Source: Actinomycetes bacterium (GTDB lineage Bacteria > Actinomycetota > Actinomycetes > Actinomycetales > Dermatophilaceae). From it: DNA of 45,657 bases. The translations under genes and the position numbers were made by a program. The notes below the pieces were generated by a model. It saw only the letters and a program-made list of their open reading frames with translations. It was not told the DNA's origin and searched no databases. This document shows positions 16,669 to 25,453 of this stretch, piece after piece. Position 1 is the first letter of the stretch, and each line of letters starts with the position of its first letter. The stretch is from NCBI GenBank assembly GCA_021783215.1, contig JAJXUB010000007.1:1-45657 (forward strand), written 5' to 3'.

Positions 16669-19266
16669 ATGGCTCACTACCTCTACCGGCTCGGCCGGTT
16701 CTCCGCCCGCCGCGCAGGGGCCGTCATCGCCGTATGGGTGGTCATCCTCGCCGTCGTCGTGGCCGGGGCCCTGTCGCTGGGTAAGCCCTTCTCGAGCAAG
16801 CTGACCATTCCCGGGACGGAGTTCCAGAGCGTCCTTGACGACCTCGGTCGCTCGTTGCCCTCCGCGGCCGGCGGTGCGGCTCCGGTCGTCCTGCGGACGG
16901 CCGACGGCACGCGGTTCACCACCGACCAGAAGACCCGGGTGGCCGCGCTGGTCGCCGCCTGGACGAAGATCCCCGGCGTCGCGGGCGCAACCGACCCCTT
17001 CGTGCTCGAGGCCCAGCGTCAGCAGGGTGCCAGACAGGTCAGTGCCGGGCAACAGCAGCTCGCCGCTGCGTCGGCCGCCATCGCCGAGAACGGGAAGCGG
17101 CTCGCGGCCGGTGTCGCGCAGCTCGATGCGGCGCGTCAGGCGCTGGCGGCCAACGCGCCTCGGCTGACGGCGGCGCAGCTCGCAGCACAGACGAGGACCC
17201 TCGAGGAGCAGGCCGCACGGCTCGCCGCCGGGCAGAGGGAGCTGGCCGCTGCCACGGCGAGCGAAACGGCGCAAGCCGCTCAGTTCCGTCAGGCGCAGCG
17301 GCGCATGGCACTGATGGACGGGATGCGGATGGTCAACGGCGCCGGAAGCGTCGCCCTTGCGAGCGTGGAGCTGTCCCGCCCTAGCAACGAGACGTCGACG
17401 GCGACGAAGGACGCGATCCAGGCAGCCGCGAAGGGCCTCGCCTCGTCCGGGATCGTCGTCGACTTCTCCAAGGACATCACGATGACGATCCAGGTCGCCG
17501 GCCCGAGCGAGATCGCCGGCGTGGTCCTCGCCGCGGTCATCCTCCTCGTGATGCTCGGGTCGCTCCTGGCGGCGGGGCTGCCGATCCTTACGGCGCTCAT
17601 CGGTGTCGGGATCGGGGTTCTCGGCACGACAACGGTGACGCACTGGGTCACGATGAGCGACGTCACCCCCGTTCTCGCCCTCATGCTCGGGCTCGCGGTG
17701 GGAATCGACTACTCGCTCTTCCTCGTCCACCGGCACCGCACCCAGCTCGCCCGGGGCGCCGAGGTGGTCGAATCGATCGGCCTTGCCACGGGAACCGCGG
17801 GGTCGGCTGTGCTGTTCGCCGGGCTCACCGTCGTCATCGCCCTCGGCGCCCTGACCCTGACGGGGATCCCCTTCCTGGGGATCATGGGGTTCGCGGCGGC
17901 GGCCACGGTGGCCGTCGCCGTCCTCCTCGCTCTCACCCTGACCCCTGCCCTCCTCCGGGTCATCGGCAAGCGGGTCCTGTCACCGCGGTCGCGACGTGCG
18001 CTTCTCGCTCGCCAGAAGGCCGACGAGAACGAGGCCGAGCTGGAGGACGCTCAGGAGCGCGCAGCCGAGGCCGACCGGCGGCCCGCCACGCACAGCCGCG
18101 GGTGGGGCGCCCTCGTGACCCGCCATCCGGTCCTGACCCTCGTCGCCGTGACGGTGGTGCTCGGCTGCCTGGCGATCCCCGCGGCGAGCCTCAGGCTCGG
18201 GCTGCCGGATGGCGGCTACGAGCCTGCCTCCTCGAGCGCCTACAAGGCCTACACGACGATCGCCGACGAGTTCGGCCCGGGACAGAACGCGGCCGTGGTC
18301 GCCGTCGCCAAGGTGCCAGCGACCACGGCGGCCACGCTGACGCCGTCCACCGCGACCAACCTTGAGCTCGATGTCGCCGAGCGGCTCAAGGCGACGAGGG
18401 ACGTCGCCTACGTCGTGCCGATCGGAGCCAGCCCGGACAGGCGGACGATGGCCTTCCAGCTCGTGCCCAAGACCGGGCCCTCCGACGACGCGACAGTCCA
18501 GCTGATCACGGACCTTCGTCTCGAACGGCAGACAGTCATGAGGGACAACGGGCTGTCGTCCCTGGGCTACGCCGGACAGACGGTGGCGAACATCGACATA
18601 TCCCAGCGGCTCGCCTCGGCGCTTCCCCTCTACCTGGCGGTCGTCGTCGGCATTTCACTCATCCTCCTGTTGCTCGTCTTCCGGTCCGTCGTCGTGCCCC
18701 TCCTCGCGACGGGAGGCTTCCTCCTCTCCGTCGCCGCTGCCCTCGGGAGCGTCGTCGCGGTCTACCAGTGGGGCTGGTTGGGCTCGGTCTTCGGCGTCGA
18801 GCACGCCGGGCTCATTCTCAGCTTCCTGCCCACCCTGGTCGTCGGGATCCTCTTCGGGCTCGCGATGGACTACCAGATGTTCATCGTCTCCGGCATGCGC
18901 GAGGCCTGGTCGCACGGGCACACCGGCCACACGGCGGTCCGCGTCGGGTTCGCCCAAGGGGCCCGCGTCGTCACCGCGGCCGCCCTCATCATGGCCTCGG
19001 TGTTCTTCAGCTTCATCCACGCCGGGATGACGATGATCCGGCCCATCGGGTTCGCCCTCGCTGTGGGCATCCTCATCGATGCCTTCGTCGTGCGGATGAC
19101 CGCGATGCCGGCGCTTCTGCACCTCTTCGCGGACCGCACCTGGTATCTGCCGCGTTGGCTTGACCGGATCGTGCCGAACCTCGACGTCGAGGGGACAACA
19201 CTCGAGAAGGAGCATGCTCTGCCGCCCCTGGAGACCGAGCCCGCGCGCGTCGCGTCCCGCACCTAG
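16669..19266 (+). CDS. MMPL/RND-family membrane exporter
   Basis: 865 aa, ATG behind GAAGGA. It has the duplicated RND plan: helix 1 near 15-37, a large external loop, a bundle of helices (about 280-430), a second loop, and a final bundle (about 650-820). Hallmarks are GLAVGIDYSLFLVHRHRTQL and LFGLAMDYQMFIVSGMREA, whose Asp-Tyr pairs belong to the proton relay of MmpL proteins. The first external loop holds an Ala/Gln/Arg-rich, probably coiled-coil stretch (about 110-210). Family members export lipids, siderophores or drugs; the TetR neighbour favours an inducible efflux role. Confidence 0.9.
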   Translation: MAHYLYRLGRFSARRAGAVIAVWVVILAVVVAGALSLGKPFSSKLTIPGTEFQSVLDDLGRSLPSAAGGAAPVVLRTADGTRFTTDQKTRVAALVAAWTKIPGVAGATDPFVLEAQRQQGARQVSAGQQQLAAASAAIAENGKRLAAGVAQLDAARQALAANAPRLTAAQLAAQTRTLEEQAARLAAGQRELAAATASETAQAAQFRQAQRRMALMDGMRMVNGAGSVALASVELSRPSNETSTATKDAIQAAAKGLASSGIVVDFSKDITMTIQVAGPSEIAGVVLAAVILLVMLGSLLAAGLPILTALIGVGIGVLGTTTVTHWVTMSDVTPVLALMLGLAVGIDYSLFLVHRHRTQLARGAEVVESIGLATGTAGSAVLFAGLTVVIALGALTLTGIPFLGIMGFAAAATVAVAVLLALTLTPALLRVIGKRVLSPRSRRALLARQKADENEAELEDAQERAAEADRRPATHSRGWGALVTRHPVLTLVAVTVVLGCLAIPAASLRLGLPDGGYEPASSSAYKAYTTIADEFGPGQNAAVVAVAKVPATTAATLTPSTATNLELDVAERLKATRDVAYVVPIGASPDRRTMAFQLVPKTGPSDDATVQLITDLRLERQTVMRDNGLSSLGYAGQTVANIDISQRLASALPLYLAVVVGISLILLLLVFRSVVVPLLATGGFLLSVAAALGSVVAVYQWGWLGSVFGVEHAGLILSFLPTLVVGILFGLAMDYQMFIVSGMREAWSHGHTGHTAVRVGFAQGARVVTAAALIMASVFFSFIHAGMTMIRPIGFALAVGILIDAFVVRMTAMPALLHLFADRTWYLPRWLDRIVPNLDVEGTTLEKEHALPPLETEPARVASRT

Positions 19267-19334
19267 GGGGGCCGGTGCCGGACGGCGGCTCCGGCTGGTC
19301 CACATGTACGGGCTGGCTGCCCGACAATGGGCAC

Positions 19335-19790
19335 ATGAGCAGCGACAGAGTCAGCGTCACCCGGGTCATCCGCGCCACCCCGGAGCGGATCTTCGAGCTT
19401 CTCGACGACCCGCAGCGGCATCCCGAGATCGACGGCTCCGGGACGGTGAAGGCGTCGCGCGGCGGCAGCCGGCGCCTCGCCCTCGGTGACGCGTTCGGCA
19501 TGTCGATGCACTGGGGTGTCGCCTATGGGACACGGAACGAGGTCGTCGCCCTCGAACCGGACCGGACCATCGCGTGGCGCACGCTCGGGCCGTGGCCGCT
19601 GACGCTCGTCGCGACCGGACGGACGTGGAGGTACGACCTTGAACCGGTCGAGGGCGGCACCCGCGTCACCGAGACGTGGGACATCTCGACGGAGGCGGCG
19701 CTGGCTCGGCCCGTCGTGCGACGCCTCGCCGACCTCACCAGGCACAACATGGAGCGGACGCTGGAACGCATCGCCTCCGTGGTCGAGTAG
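19335..19790 (+). CDS. SRPBCC-fold protein (polyketide cyclase/dehydrase-like)
   Basis: 151 aa from ATG 19335; an in-frame start 60 bp upstream would add an unconserved-looking Gly/Trp-rich head. The pattern is typical of the START/SRPBCC superfamily: VSVTRVIRATPERIFELLDDPQRHPEID at the start, WRYDLEPVEGGTRVTETWD in the middle, and a C-terminal helix TRHNMERTLERIASVVE. These proteins bind small hydrophobic ligands in a helix-grip fold; no catalytic role can be stated. GACAAT lies six bases before the ATG, consistent with a leaderless message. Confidence 0.82.
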   Translation: MSSDRVSVTRVIRATPERIFELLDDPQRHPEIDGSGTVKASRGGSRRLALGDAFGMSMHWGVAYGTRNEVVALEPDRTIAWRTLGPWPLTLVATGRTWRYDLEPVEGGTRVTETWDISTEAALARPVVRRLADLTRHNMERTLERIASVVE

Positions 19791-19807
19791 CTCGGCGCGG
19801 CGGTGGC

Positions 19808-20200
19808 TCAGTCCAGGTTCTGCAGCCGCACCTGGCCGCGGGAGACGAGCCGCTCCTCGTCGTCGCGGGTCTCGACGAGCCACACCTGCTGGGTGCGGCC
19901 GCGGTGGACCGGTGTCGCCGTGGAGGTCAGGCGTCCCTCGCTGACGGCACGGTAGAAGTCGGTCGTGTTGTTGACACCGACAACGCGGCGGCCCTCACCG
20001 AGCCACAAGGCCGCACAGAGGCTGGCGAGGGTCTCGACGACGCTGCAGTGGACCCCACCGTGGACGATGCCGTAGGGCTGGTGCAGCGATGGCTTGCCTT
20101 CCCACGTCGCCGTGGCACCGTCGCGGCCGGCCTCGGTGATCACGAGCCCGAGGCTCGCCGTGAACGTGCCGAGAATGTTGGTCACGTCATCCACGTTCAT
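19808..20200 (-). CDS. PaaI-type hotdog-fold thioesterase
   Basis: 130 aa from the ATG with AAAGGA upstream; the frame is open for another 100 codons but these have shadow composition. The hotdog thioesterase core is clear: PSLHQPYGIVHGGVHCSVVETLASLCA, with the HGG element of the PaaI/YbgC/EntH group, then VVGVNNTTDFYRAVSEGRLTSTATPVHRGRTQQVWLVE. It hydrolyses an acyl-CoA or aryl-CoA ester, identity unknown. It is downstream of, and co-oriented with, the Nramp-like gene (67 bp gap) and may be a separate unit. Confidence 0.87.
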   Translation of the reverse strand: MNVDDVTNILGTFTASLGLVITEAGRDGATATWEGKPSLHQPYGIVHGGVHCSVVETLASLCAALWLGEGRRVVGVNNTTDFYRAVSEGRLTSTATPVHRGRTQQVWLVETRDDEERLVSRGQVRLQNLD

Positions 20201-20267
20201 CACTCGTCCTTTCGATGGGGGCACGGCGTCCCGCAGGGTACCGGAGGACCGGGCCCCGGCGACCAGG

Positions 20268-21533
20268 TCATCCGCCGACGGTGAGGGCGAGCATCGCGAT
20301 GATGCACGCCGCAACAAGAACGATGACGACCCAGTAGCTCGCCGCGACGGCCCTCGGCGCGACGAACGCGCCCATGAGGTTCCGGTCGCGGGCGATCCCG
20401 GACATGTAGGCGAGCAGGGGCAGCAGCAGGACGGCGTTGAGGACCTGGGTGCCGACGAGGATCGGGACGAGCGAGACACCCGGGAGGAGGACGAGCCCGG
20501 CACCGACGACGGTGACGACGGCGAACGACCCGTAGAACAGGGGCGCCTCGCGCCACGTGTCGTCGAGCGCCGCCGGGCGCCCCGAGATGTCGGAGACGGC
20601 GTAGGCCGTCGACAGGGGCAGAATCGAGGCGGCGAGAAGGGCTGCGCCGACCAGGCCGACGCCGAACAGCGCGCCGGCGAGGCGCCCGGCGAGTGGCTCG
20701 AGGGCCGCGGCGGCGCTCGAGGCGTCGGTGATGGACACGCCCCGGGCGTGCAGCCGTGCCGCGCAGGCGACGACGACGAAGAACCCGATGACGCCCGTCA
20801 GAACGGCGCCGGTGACGACGTCGATGCGGAGGAGGCGCAGGTGGTGGGGGGAGAGCTTCTTGTCGACGGCATACGACTGGATGAACGCGAGGCCCCAGGG
20901 AGCCAAGGTGGTGCCAAGCGTCGCCGTGCAGATGTAGATCGCATCCCGGGTCATCGGCAGGTTCGGGACGACGAGCCCGCGGGCCGCGGCGCCCCAGTCG
21001 GGCTGGGCGAGGATGCCGGCCCCGACGTATGCGAGGAAGACGGCTGACAGGGCGAGGAGGACGCGCTCGATGCCGCGGAACCCGCCGCGCAGGACGAGGA
21101 CGGAGACGAGGACCGCCGTCACGGGGACCGAGACATACCGCGGGATGTGGAAGATCTGGCAGCCGGCCGCGATGCCGGCGAACTCCGCCGCCGACGTGCC
21201 GACGTTGGCGAGGAAGAGCGCCGCGATGGACGTGACCCCAGCGCGGGCACCGTAGCGCTGCCGGATGAGGCCGGCGAGGCCCTGGCCCGTGACGACGCCG
21301 ATCCGGGCGCCCAGGTCCTGGAAGAGGATGAGGGCGACGGTTGAGACGGTGAGGACCCACAGCAACGTGTAGCCGTAGCTCGCTCCGAGGACGGAGTACG
21401 TCGTGATGCCGGCGGGGTCGTCGTCCGACAGGCCGGCGATGAGGCCGGGACCGACGACGGCGCCGAGCGCCGCGAGCTGCATGAGCACGAGGCGACGCCG
21501 ACCGATGCCGACCCGGTCCACCCCGGCGCTCAC
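20268..21533 (-). CDS. Nramp-like divalent metal transporter (non-canonical binding site)
   Basis: 421 aa from GTG 21533, which overlaps the CBS gene stop (GTGA) and has GGAAGGG upstream; ATG 21551 is the alternative (427 aa). About eleven membrane helices. Helix 1 carries SDDDPAGITTYSVLGASYGY: the canonical Nramp DPGN is absent (D39-PAG42), and helix 6 (CTATLGTTLAPWGLAF) lacks the usual MPH metal-coordinating Met. Related proteins without these residues include Nramp-related magnesium transporters, so Mg2+ or Mn2+ is more likely than Fe2+. It is coupled to a soluble PRC/MgtE_N/CBS protein. Confidence 0.85.
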   Translation of the reverse strand: MSAGVDRVGIGRRRLVLMQLAALGAVVGPGLIAGLSDDDPAGITTYSVLGASYGYTLLWVLTVSTVALILFQDLGARIGVVTGQGLAGLIRQRYGARAGVTSIAALFLANVGTSAAEFAGIAAGCQIFHIPRYVSVPVTAVLVSVLVLRGGFRGIERVLLALSAVFLAYVGAGILAQPDWGAAARGLVVPNLPMTRDAIYICTATLGTTLAPWGLAFIQSYAVDKKLSPHHLRLLRIDVVTGAVLTGVIGFFVVVACAARLHARGVSITDASSAAAALEPLAGRLAGALFGVGLVGAALLAASILPLSTAYAVSDISGRPAALDDTWREAPLFYGSFAVVTVVGAGLVLLPGVSLVPILVGTQVLNAVLLLPLLAYMSGIARDRNLMGAFVAPRAVAASYWVVIVLVAACIIAMLALTVGG

Positions 21534-22864
21534 GAGACCGAGCCCTTCCATCGCTGCTGCCACGGCCAGCGGGGATGGGAGACGAGGGCGTCGATGACGT
21601 CGTCGGCTTGGACGCGCCCGATGGGGCGATGCTCGTCGTCGACGACGATGACGGACATGCCGCGGTTGTCCGTGATGACCTCGACGAGCTCGTCGAGGTC
21701 GGCGTCGGGGGAGAGGGTGACCGGGAAGGGCGGACCGACGAGCTCGCCGACGATGCGCTCGAGCGGCTCCCCGAGGAGCTCGGTGGCGCTCACCTCGTCG
21801 ACCAGACGCCCGTGCGCGTCGACGACCGCGACACCGGTCGGGAAGACGGGGAAGCCGTCCGCTCCACGCAGTGCCGCGATGGCGGCGCCGACCGTCTCGT
21901 CCTCGTGGACGGCGACGACCTCCGTCGTCATGACACCGCCGGTCGTGTCCTCCTCGTAGGCCAGCAGTCGCCGCAGCTCGTCGGCCGCCTCGGACGGCAT
22001 CGACGTGAGGATCTCCGCACGCTCCGGCTCGTCGAGGTCGCGCAGGGCCTCCGCGGCCTCGTCGCGCTCCATCTCGGCCAGCAGCTCGGCGGCCTGTTCG
22101 GCGGGGGCGTCCCGGAGCAGCCCGGCCAGCTCCTCGGGCTGCATCTCCTCCAGGGCGTCGGCGGCCGTGTCCGTGTCGAGGGTCTCGAGGAGGGCGCGGC
22201 GTTCCGCGCGGCCGAGGTCCTCGAGGAGGTCCGCGAGCTCGGCCGCGCGGAGGCGCTTGAGGCCGGCATGCGTCGCGGTGAGATGCACGCGACCGGTCGT
22301 CACGTCGAAAGGCTGGACGCTCGTCCAGTCGACGACCTGCGCCGGCGACGGACGGCGCCCTCGAACGCCGGGGAGGGACCGGCGGAGGAAGGTCAGCCAG
22401 GAGACGTCCACGCCGACGAGGTGCCACCACGTCGAGATGCGGGCGAGATAAAGGTCGCTCGCGCGGACGACGCGAACCCCGTCGATGTCGAGCAGCTGGT
22501 GGTCGAGGATGTCCCCCTTGAGCTGGACCTCGCCCGGCCGCCGGGTCACGTCCGTGAGGTCGAAGCGAGTGCCGAGAAGGCTGAGGGCGCTCTGGTCGAG
22601 GCCTTGGACGTCCTCGGCGTGCAGCCATGACCGACGCTGGCCGATCCGGACGACGAACCCCGCGACGCGCGGGTAGCCCGGCTCGGTTCGCACGACGACG
22701 TCGTCGAGCCGGCCGAGGAACCGGCCCTCGGTGTCCTGGACCGGGCGGCCGACGAGTCCGGCGACCGAGACAAGGGACCCGGCGAACACCTGGCGGGCAC
22801 GAGCGCGTCCCGCGGACGCGGCGGGCGTGGCCCGAGCGACGCGGAGGCGAGCCATCCGGCTCAC
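21530..22864 (-). CDS. Soluble PRC-barrel / MgtE_N / CBS-domain protein
   Basis: 444 aa. GTG 22864 overlaps the upstream stop (GTGA); ATG 22855 is possible. Domain order: two PRC-barrel-like repeats (about 30-150), an MgtE_N superhelix (about 195-310, repeated ELAGLL/AAELL/ADELRR helices), and a CBS pair (about 320-430: TTGGVMTTEVVAVHEDETV and ITDNRGMSVIVVDDEHRPIG). There is no MgtE membrane domain. In MgtE the N and CBS domains sense cytosolic Mg2+ and close the channel; here they are a separate polypeptide, coupled to the Nramp-like transporter, and probably gate it. Confidence 0.88.
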   Translation of the reverse strand: MSRMARLRVARATPAASAGRARARQVFAGSLVSVAGLVGRPVQDTEGRFLGRLDDVVVRTEPGYPRVAGFVVRIGQRRSWLHAEDVQGLDQSALSLLGTRFDLTDVTRRPGEVQLKGDILDHQLLDIDGVRVVRASDLYLARISTWWHLVGVDVSWLTFLRRSLPGVRGRRPSPAQVVDWTSVQPFDVTTGRVHLTATHAGLKRLRAAELADLLEDLGRAERRALLETLDTDTAADALEEMQPEELAGLLRDAPAEQAAELLAEMERDEAAEALRDLDEPERAEILTSMPSEAADELRRLLAYEEDTTGGVMTTEVVAVHEDETVGAAIAALRGADGFPVFPTGVAVVDAHGRLVDEVSATELLGEPLERIVGELVGPPFPVTLSPDADLDELVEVITDNRGMSVIVVDDEHRPIGRVQADDVIDALVSHPRWPWQQRWKGSVS

Positions 22865-23238
22865 CCGCTCTTCGGTCGTCGGCGGGGGGCCCGCGCAGGT
22901 CTGGAGCTCTTAGGAGGCAGCGAACCGGCATACGCGACATCGCCCTGCGCCCGTTCGGCCAGGCGTGCGTCCGCCGCGACGACGCCGGGTACCGCCCTGA
23001 CCCACCCCTGAATGGCGCGGCCGCCCAGGACGGTGCGGTCGACGCCGGGCTGCTCGGTGAGCTCCTCGGCGTCGGCTGGGTCGACCCGGGCGTGCAGCGC
23101 ACACTGGCCGCTCGGCGCGCCGGCCATGTGGCCGCCGACGAGGCCGGCGAGGCTGCCGAACGTCCGCATCGGCGTGACGGCGTCGACGTCCTGGAGCGCC
23201 TCGCGGAGGCGGTTCGCCAGAACCTCGTCGTGTGCCAT
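22861..23238 (-). CDS. TfoX/Sxy N-terminal-domain-like protein
   Basis: 125 aa. The pattern MAHDEVLANRLREALQDVDAVTPMRTFGSLAGLVGGHMAG, then LHARVDPADAEEL, GGRAIQGWVRA and GSLPPKS, matches the small stand-alone TfoX_N proteins common in actinobacteria. There is no TfoX_C domain. Function is unknown; a link to competence is shown only for the full-length proteobacterial proteins. It is the first gene of the metal-transporter operon. CATACT six bases before the ATG suggests a leaderless start. Confidence 0.72.
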   Translation of the reverse strand: MAHDEVLANRLREALQDVDAVTPMRTFGSLAGLVGGHMAGAPSGQCALHARVDPADAEELTEQPGVDRTVLGGRAIQGWVRAVPGVVAADARLAERAQGDVAYAGSLPPKSSRPARAPRRRPKSG

Positions 23239-23304
23239 GGGACCAGTATGCCGACACGCCCGACCGCCCCGCCCCGGACGACGGCGGCTGGCAAGATGTC
23301 AGCC

Positions 23305-24423
23305 ATGGCGGACCCCCGGTTCGACCCGTTGTCCGAGCTGCGTGAGGGCGGCGAGGAGGAGTTCGACGTCTTCACGTGGGGGACGGTGTTCCTCGACATC
23401 ATCTTCAGCGGCCTCGAGCGGCTGCCCGCCCCCGGTGCGGAGGAGTGGGCGGGGGGCATGGCCTCGTGCCCGGGTGGCGTCGCCAACCTCGCGGTCGCAG
23501 CCCGCCGGCTCGGGCTGCGGACAGCGCTGGCGGCGGCATTCGGGGACGACGACTACGGAGACTTCTGCTGGCGGACGCTCGCCGAACAGGAGCATGTCGA
23601 CCTGACGAGGTCGCGGCGGTTCGAGGGGTGGCACAGCCCGGTCACCGTCTCGATGTCCGTGCACAACGACCGGAGCATGGTGACGCACGAGCATCCAGCC
23701 CCGATGTCGCCCGACGCGCTCATCGGACGCCCACCCAGGGCCAAGGCCGTCATCGTCGACCTGGCCGCCTGCCGGGCGTTCGGCTCGGACGACCCGACGT
23801 GGGTCGAGCTGGCCCGCGCGGACGGGTCGCTGGTCTTCGCCGACCTCGGCTGGGACCCCTCAGGCAGCTGGCCGGCCTCCGTCCTCGACCACCTCGGCCA
23901 CTGCCACGCGTTCACGCCGAACGCGGCGGAGGCCATGGCCTACACACGGACGGCGACGCCGCAGGAGGCGCTCTACGCCATCGCCGACCTCGTTCCTCTC
24001 GCCGTCGTGACGAACGGGCCCGAGGGAGCCCTCGCCATCGACTCGGGGACGGGGGAGGAGTGCCGTATGCCGGCGCTGCGCGTCCAGGAGCTCGACCCGA
24101 CCGGTGCCGGCGACGTCTTTGCCGCGGCGCTCGTCCTCGGGACGCTCAAGGGATGGCCGCTGCACGACCGGCTCGCGTTCTCGACGCTGTGTTCCGGCCT
24201 GGCGATGCAGCAGTATGGCGGCTCGCTGGCGGCGCCCGGCTGGGGGGACATCGCCGACTGGTGGACGTGTCTGCGGGAGAGCAACGCCAAGGACGCCTAC
24301 TCGGTGTCGGTCAGACGCCGATACTCCTTCCTCGAGGGCATCGTCACAGATGTCCCGGCGGAGGCGTGCCGGCGTGCAACGGCGACCATCGCGCGGCTCG
24401 CGGACACCCCTGGTTTCGCGTGA
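23305..24423 (+). CDS. PfkB-family carbohydrate/nucleoside kinase
   Basis: 372 aa from ATG 23305; ATG 23296 would add three residues. The ribokinase fold is evident: the N-terminal motif GGMASCPGGVANLAVAARRLGLRTALAAAFGDDDYG and the C-terminal DPTGAGDVFAAALVLG, whose GAGD holds the catalytic Asp and anion hole. Substrate is not identifiable; members phosphorylate ribose, fructose, adenosine or similar sugars. The next gene begins 22 bp on in the same direction. Confidence 0.86.
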   Translation: MADPRFDPLSELREGGEEEFDVFTWGTVFLDIIFSGLERLPAPGAEEWAGGMASCPGGVANLAVAARRLGLRTALAAAFGDDDYGDFCWRTLAEQEHVDLTRSRRFEGWHSPVTVSMSVHNDRSMVTHEHPAPMSPDALIGRPPRAKAVIVDLAACRAFGSDDPTWVELARADGSLVFADLGWDPSGSWPASVLDHLGHCHAFTPNAAEAMAYTRTATPQEALYAIADLVPLAVVTNGPEGALAIDSGTGEECRMPALRVQELDPTGAGDVFAAALVLGTLKGWPLHDRLAFSTLCSGLAMQQYGGSLAAPGWGDIADWWTCLRESNAKDAYSVSVRRRYSFLEGIVTDVPAEACRRATATIARLADTPGFA

Positions 24424-24444
24424 CGGCGTGAAAGGCTGGCATCC

Positions 24445-25290
24445 ATGGCGGAGGTCGAACGGGTGTGGGTCGACGGGCGGCTGCTCGGGCCGGCGGAGCC
24501 GGCGGTGTCTGCCCTCGACCATGGGATCAGCGTCGGCGACGGGGCGTTCGAGGCGCTGAAGGTCGTCGACGGCGTGGCCTTCGCCATGGGCCGGCACCTC
24601 GTCCGGTTCCGTCGGACGCTGACGGGGCTGGGGCTCTCCGGGTTCTCCGAGGACCGCCTCCGCGAGGGGATCGAGACCGTGCTCGGCGGGTCGCCGATCC
24701 CGTTCGGGCGGTTGCGCTACGTCGTCACGGCGGGTCGGGGGCCACTCGGGTCCGCACGGCTCGACGCGCCGTTGACCTACATCGTCGCGGCTGCCACGGT
24801 CGAGCACCCGGACGCCTCCGGGTCCCTCGTCACCGCCCCGTGGACGCGCAACGAACGAGCGGCGACCGCGGGACTCAAGACGACGTCCTACGCCGACAAC
24901 GTCATCGCCCTGGCCTACGCGACCGACCGCGGCGCCGTCGAGGCGGTGTTCGCCAACACGCGCGACGAGCTGTGCGAGTGCACGGGCAGCAACGTGTTCG
25001 TCGTCCGTGACGGCGTCGCCATCACCCCGCCGCTGGCATCCGGCGCGCTCGCGGGCGTGACCCGCGAGCTGACGCTCGAGTGGGCGCGCGAGGCGGGGGT
25101 ACCGGTCCGCGAGGAACCGGTGCCCATGTCGCACGCGCGGGACGCCGACGAGGTCTTCATCACGAGTACGACGAAGGACGTCCTGCCCATCCACGCGTGG
25201 GACGACCGTTCGTATGCCGCGCCCGGCCCGCTCACCGCGCGGCTCGTCTCCCTCTTCGCGGAACGCGCCGCCTCGTCCATGGACCCGTGA
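24445..25290 (+). CDS. pabC: Class IV aminotransferase-fold enzyme, probable aminodeoxychorismate lyase
   Basis: 281 aa. The fold-type IV PLP pattern is clear: VWVDGRLLGPAEPAVSALDHGISVGDGAFEALKV at the start, TAGLKTTSYADNVIALAYATDRGAVEAVF around the catalytic Lys (LKT), and ELCECTGSNVFVVRDGVAIT for the phosphate/cofactor site. This set fits 4-amino-4-deoxychorismate lyase, which makes p-aminobenzoate for folate. A D-amino-acid or branched-chain aminotransferase is less likely but not excluded. GAAAGG lies nine bases before the ATG. Confidence 0.8.
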   Translation: MAEVERVWVDGRLLGPAEPAVSALDHGISVGDGAFEALKVVDGVAFAMGRHLVRFRRTLTGLGLSGFSEDRLREGIETVLGGSPIPFGRLRYVVTAGRGPLGSARLDAPLTYIVAAATVEHPDASGSLVTAPWTRNERAATAGLKTTSYADNVIALAYATDRGAVEAVFANTRDELCECTGSNVFVVRDGVAITPPLASGALAGVTRELTLEWAREAGVPVREEPVPMSHARDADEVFITSTTKDVLPIHAWDDRSYAAPGPLTARLVSLFAERAASSMDP

Positions 25291-25304
25291 CGTCGCCTAC
25301 ATGC

Positions 25305-25326
25305 CGAGCCTGGGGAGGAAGGCTCG
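25305..25326 (+). terminator. Hairpin after the aminodeoxychorismate lyase gene
   Basis: CGAGCCT (25305-25311) and AGGCTCG (25320-25326) form a perfect 7-bp stem with an 8-nt loop, 15 bp after the stop and upstream of the tRNA gene. There is no T tract, as is usual for actinobacterial hairpins. Confidence 0.42.
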
Positions 25327-25378
25327 ACGTCCGCTCTCCGCTGTGAGGTAGCCTTGACCGGCCTTGACGGGCTCATCC

Positions 25379-25452
25379 GGACGTATAGCTCAGTTGGTTA
25401 GAGCGTTCGCTTCACACGCGAAAGGTCAGGGGTTCAAGTCCCTTTACGTCCA
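25379..25452 (+). tRNA. tRNA-Val (anticodon CAC)
   Basis: A full cloverleaf can be drawn: acceptor GGACGTA pairs with TACGTCC, D stem GCTC/GAGC, anticodon stem TTCGC/GCGAA around loop TTCACAC (anticodon CAC, reads GTG), a 5-nt variable loop, T stem AGGGG/CCCTT around TTCAAGT, and discriminator A at 25452. The terminal CCA is not encoded (next bases are CCC), which is normal for actinobacteria. It stands alone, on + strand. Confidence 0.96.
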
Positions 25453-25453
25453 C

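Noticed and set aside
21552-23486. Extension of the Nramp-like frame to 1072 codons
   Set aside because: The upstream part is Arg/Pro-rich and runs through the CBS and TfoX-like genes; the true start is at 21533 or 21551.
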